From the NCBI RefSeq assembly GCF_937906905.1, contig NZ_CALERY010000022.1, forward strand, positions 106,202 through 170,201: a stretch of DNA of 64,000 nt, written 5' to 3'. The position numbers and the translations under genes are program-made. Positions 63,648 through 64,000 of this stretch are shown one piece after another (positions within the stretch are counted from its first letter, which is position 1; every line of letters begins with the position of its first letter). The notes under the pieces are model-generated. The model had not been told where the DNA came from. It made no database searches and saw only the letters and a list, made by a program, of their open reading frames with translations. This stretch comes from an uncultured Helicobacter sp. GTDB taxonomy: Bacteria > Campylobacterota > Campylobacteria > Campylobacterales > Helicobacteraceae.

Positions 63648-64000
63648 CTGCCATAATCCACATTTTGCATATAACACTCACTAGATTCTCACATACTGAT
63701 TTGACACAATATATGCGAGAATCTAGTCCCAATCATTCATCGACTCCAGCCTAGTAGGCATCTAGCGTATTTTTGGATTCTATATCATGAAGCTTTACAC
63801 TTCTAAAGAAACATCGGCTACGGCGAGCGCTTCGCTTGTTTTGAGCTAAAAACGGCGTTTTTACAAAAAATGGATTCTGGGATTAAGTAAGAAATCTAAA
63901 AAGCTAGCAAAGGATTCTAGGAGTGAAGTTAGTTTGAGAGTTAAACGATTCTAAGGGTTGCGGTGGGGCTAGTGGGGTTTTTAAGGATTTTAGGGGGGGG
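63648..64000. other. Gene-free right end with G-tract
   Basis: 353 bp without a supported gene. It holds the palindrome at 63680-63727, GC-rich inverted motifs near 63815-63835 (GGCGAGCGCTTCGC), several GGATTCT words and a run of eight G at 63993-64000 that ends the window. Confidence 0.5.
63680..63727. repeat. 48-bp palindromic element downstream of the HTH-like gene
   Basis: ACTAGATTCTC (63680-63690) and its exact complement GAGAATCTAGT (63717-63727), 26 bases apart. Same overall size and arm length as the 47-bp elements in mutS2 and recJ but with different arm ends. No T-run, so it is not an obvious terminator. Confidence 0.7.

Overview
The window looks like the chromosome of a non-pylori Helicobacter (Campylobacterota), base composition in the mid-40s percent GC by eye. 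The sequence carries complex I in the epsilon-type form (nuoABCD, two short genes in place of nuoE/nuoF, then nuoGHIJKLMN), followed by pflA and a phosphomannomutase as in H. pylori. It also carries the chemotaxis gene chePep between a nuc-type endonuclease and gmk, a Helicobacter-style Sel1/cysteine-pair protein, and cheB plus cheR, which H. pylori lacks. Species cannot be fixed from the sequence alone. Several promoters have the extended -10 form TGnTAtAAT/TGnTACAAT.

Layout. 1-3245 (minus strand): argS (cut by the window edge), tatA, a CPA2 cation/proton antiporter and purN. 3252-3398: an in-frame 48-codon remnant of the 3' end of a metallophosphoesterase gene whose intact relative lies at 32994-34064. 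3437-8443 (plus strand): PD-(D/E)XK nuclease-like protein, tandem AAA+ ATPase, an unrecognised 167-residue protein and a Sir2 deacylase; this reads as an accessory block set between housekeeping genes. 8721-14258: cheB, cheR, nuc-like endonuclease, then divergent chePep and gmk. 14376-19515 (minus): exported barrel-like protein, MotE/MgtE_N-like protein, fliJ-like, purA, HisZ-like, prs. 19586-27610 (minus): large exported protein, mutS2, recJ, pyrG, tightly packed. 27802-29996 (plus): Ste24-type protease and prmC. 30049-32422 (minus): bcp, hypothetical protein, lpxB. 32527-32965: two decayed tandem copies of the 167-residue protein gene. 32994-39687 (minus): metallophosphoesterase, ankyrin protein, UPF1-like helicase, dapB, trxB, trxA. 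39900-43215: Sel1 protein, tRNA-Arg(CCU), hup, algC-like mutase. 43278-60860: pflA and the nuo operon. 60974-63042: DUF455 ferritin-like protein and DsbA-like oxidoreductase. 63351-63647 (plus): small HTH-like protein.

The most unusual signal is not a gene. The word AGAATC/GATTCT (often AGAATCTAG/CTAGATTCT) is scattered at very high density on both strands and inside reading frames, where it encodes Glu-Ser-Ser, Leu-Asp-Ser and Asp-Ser-Gly peptides in linkers, tails and insertions of otherwise conserved proteins. Many copies pair as inverted repeats. In two neighbouring genes (mutS2 and recJ) a 47-bp palindromic unit with 11-bp perfect arms occurs in the same reading frame, 43 of 47 bases identical. 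This resembles in principle the protein-embedded palindromic elements of Rickettsia and is the best candidate here for an undescribed repeat system. The second notable pattern is the reciprocal exchange of gene fragments between the loci at 3.2-7.7 kb and 32.5-34 kb.
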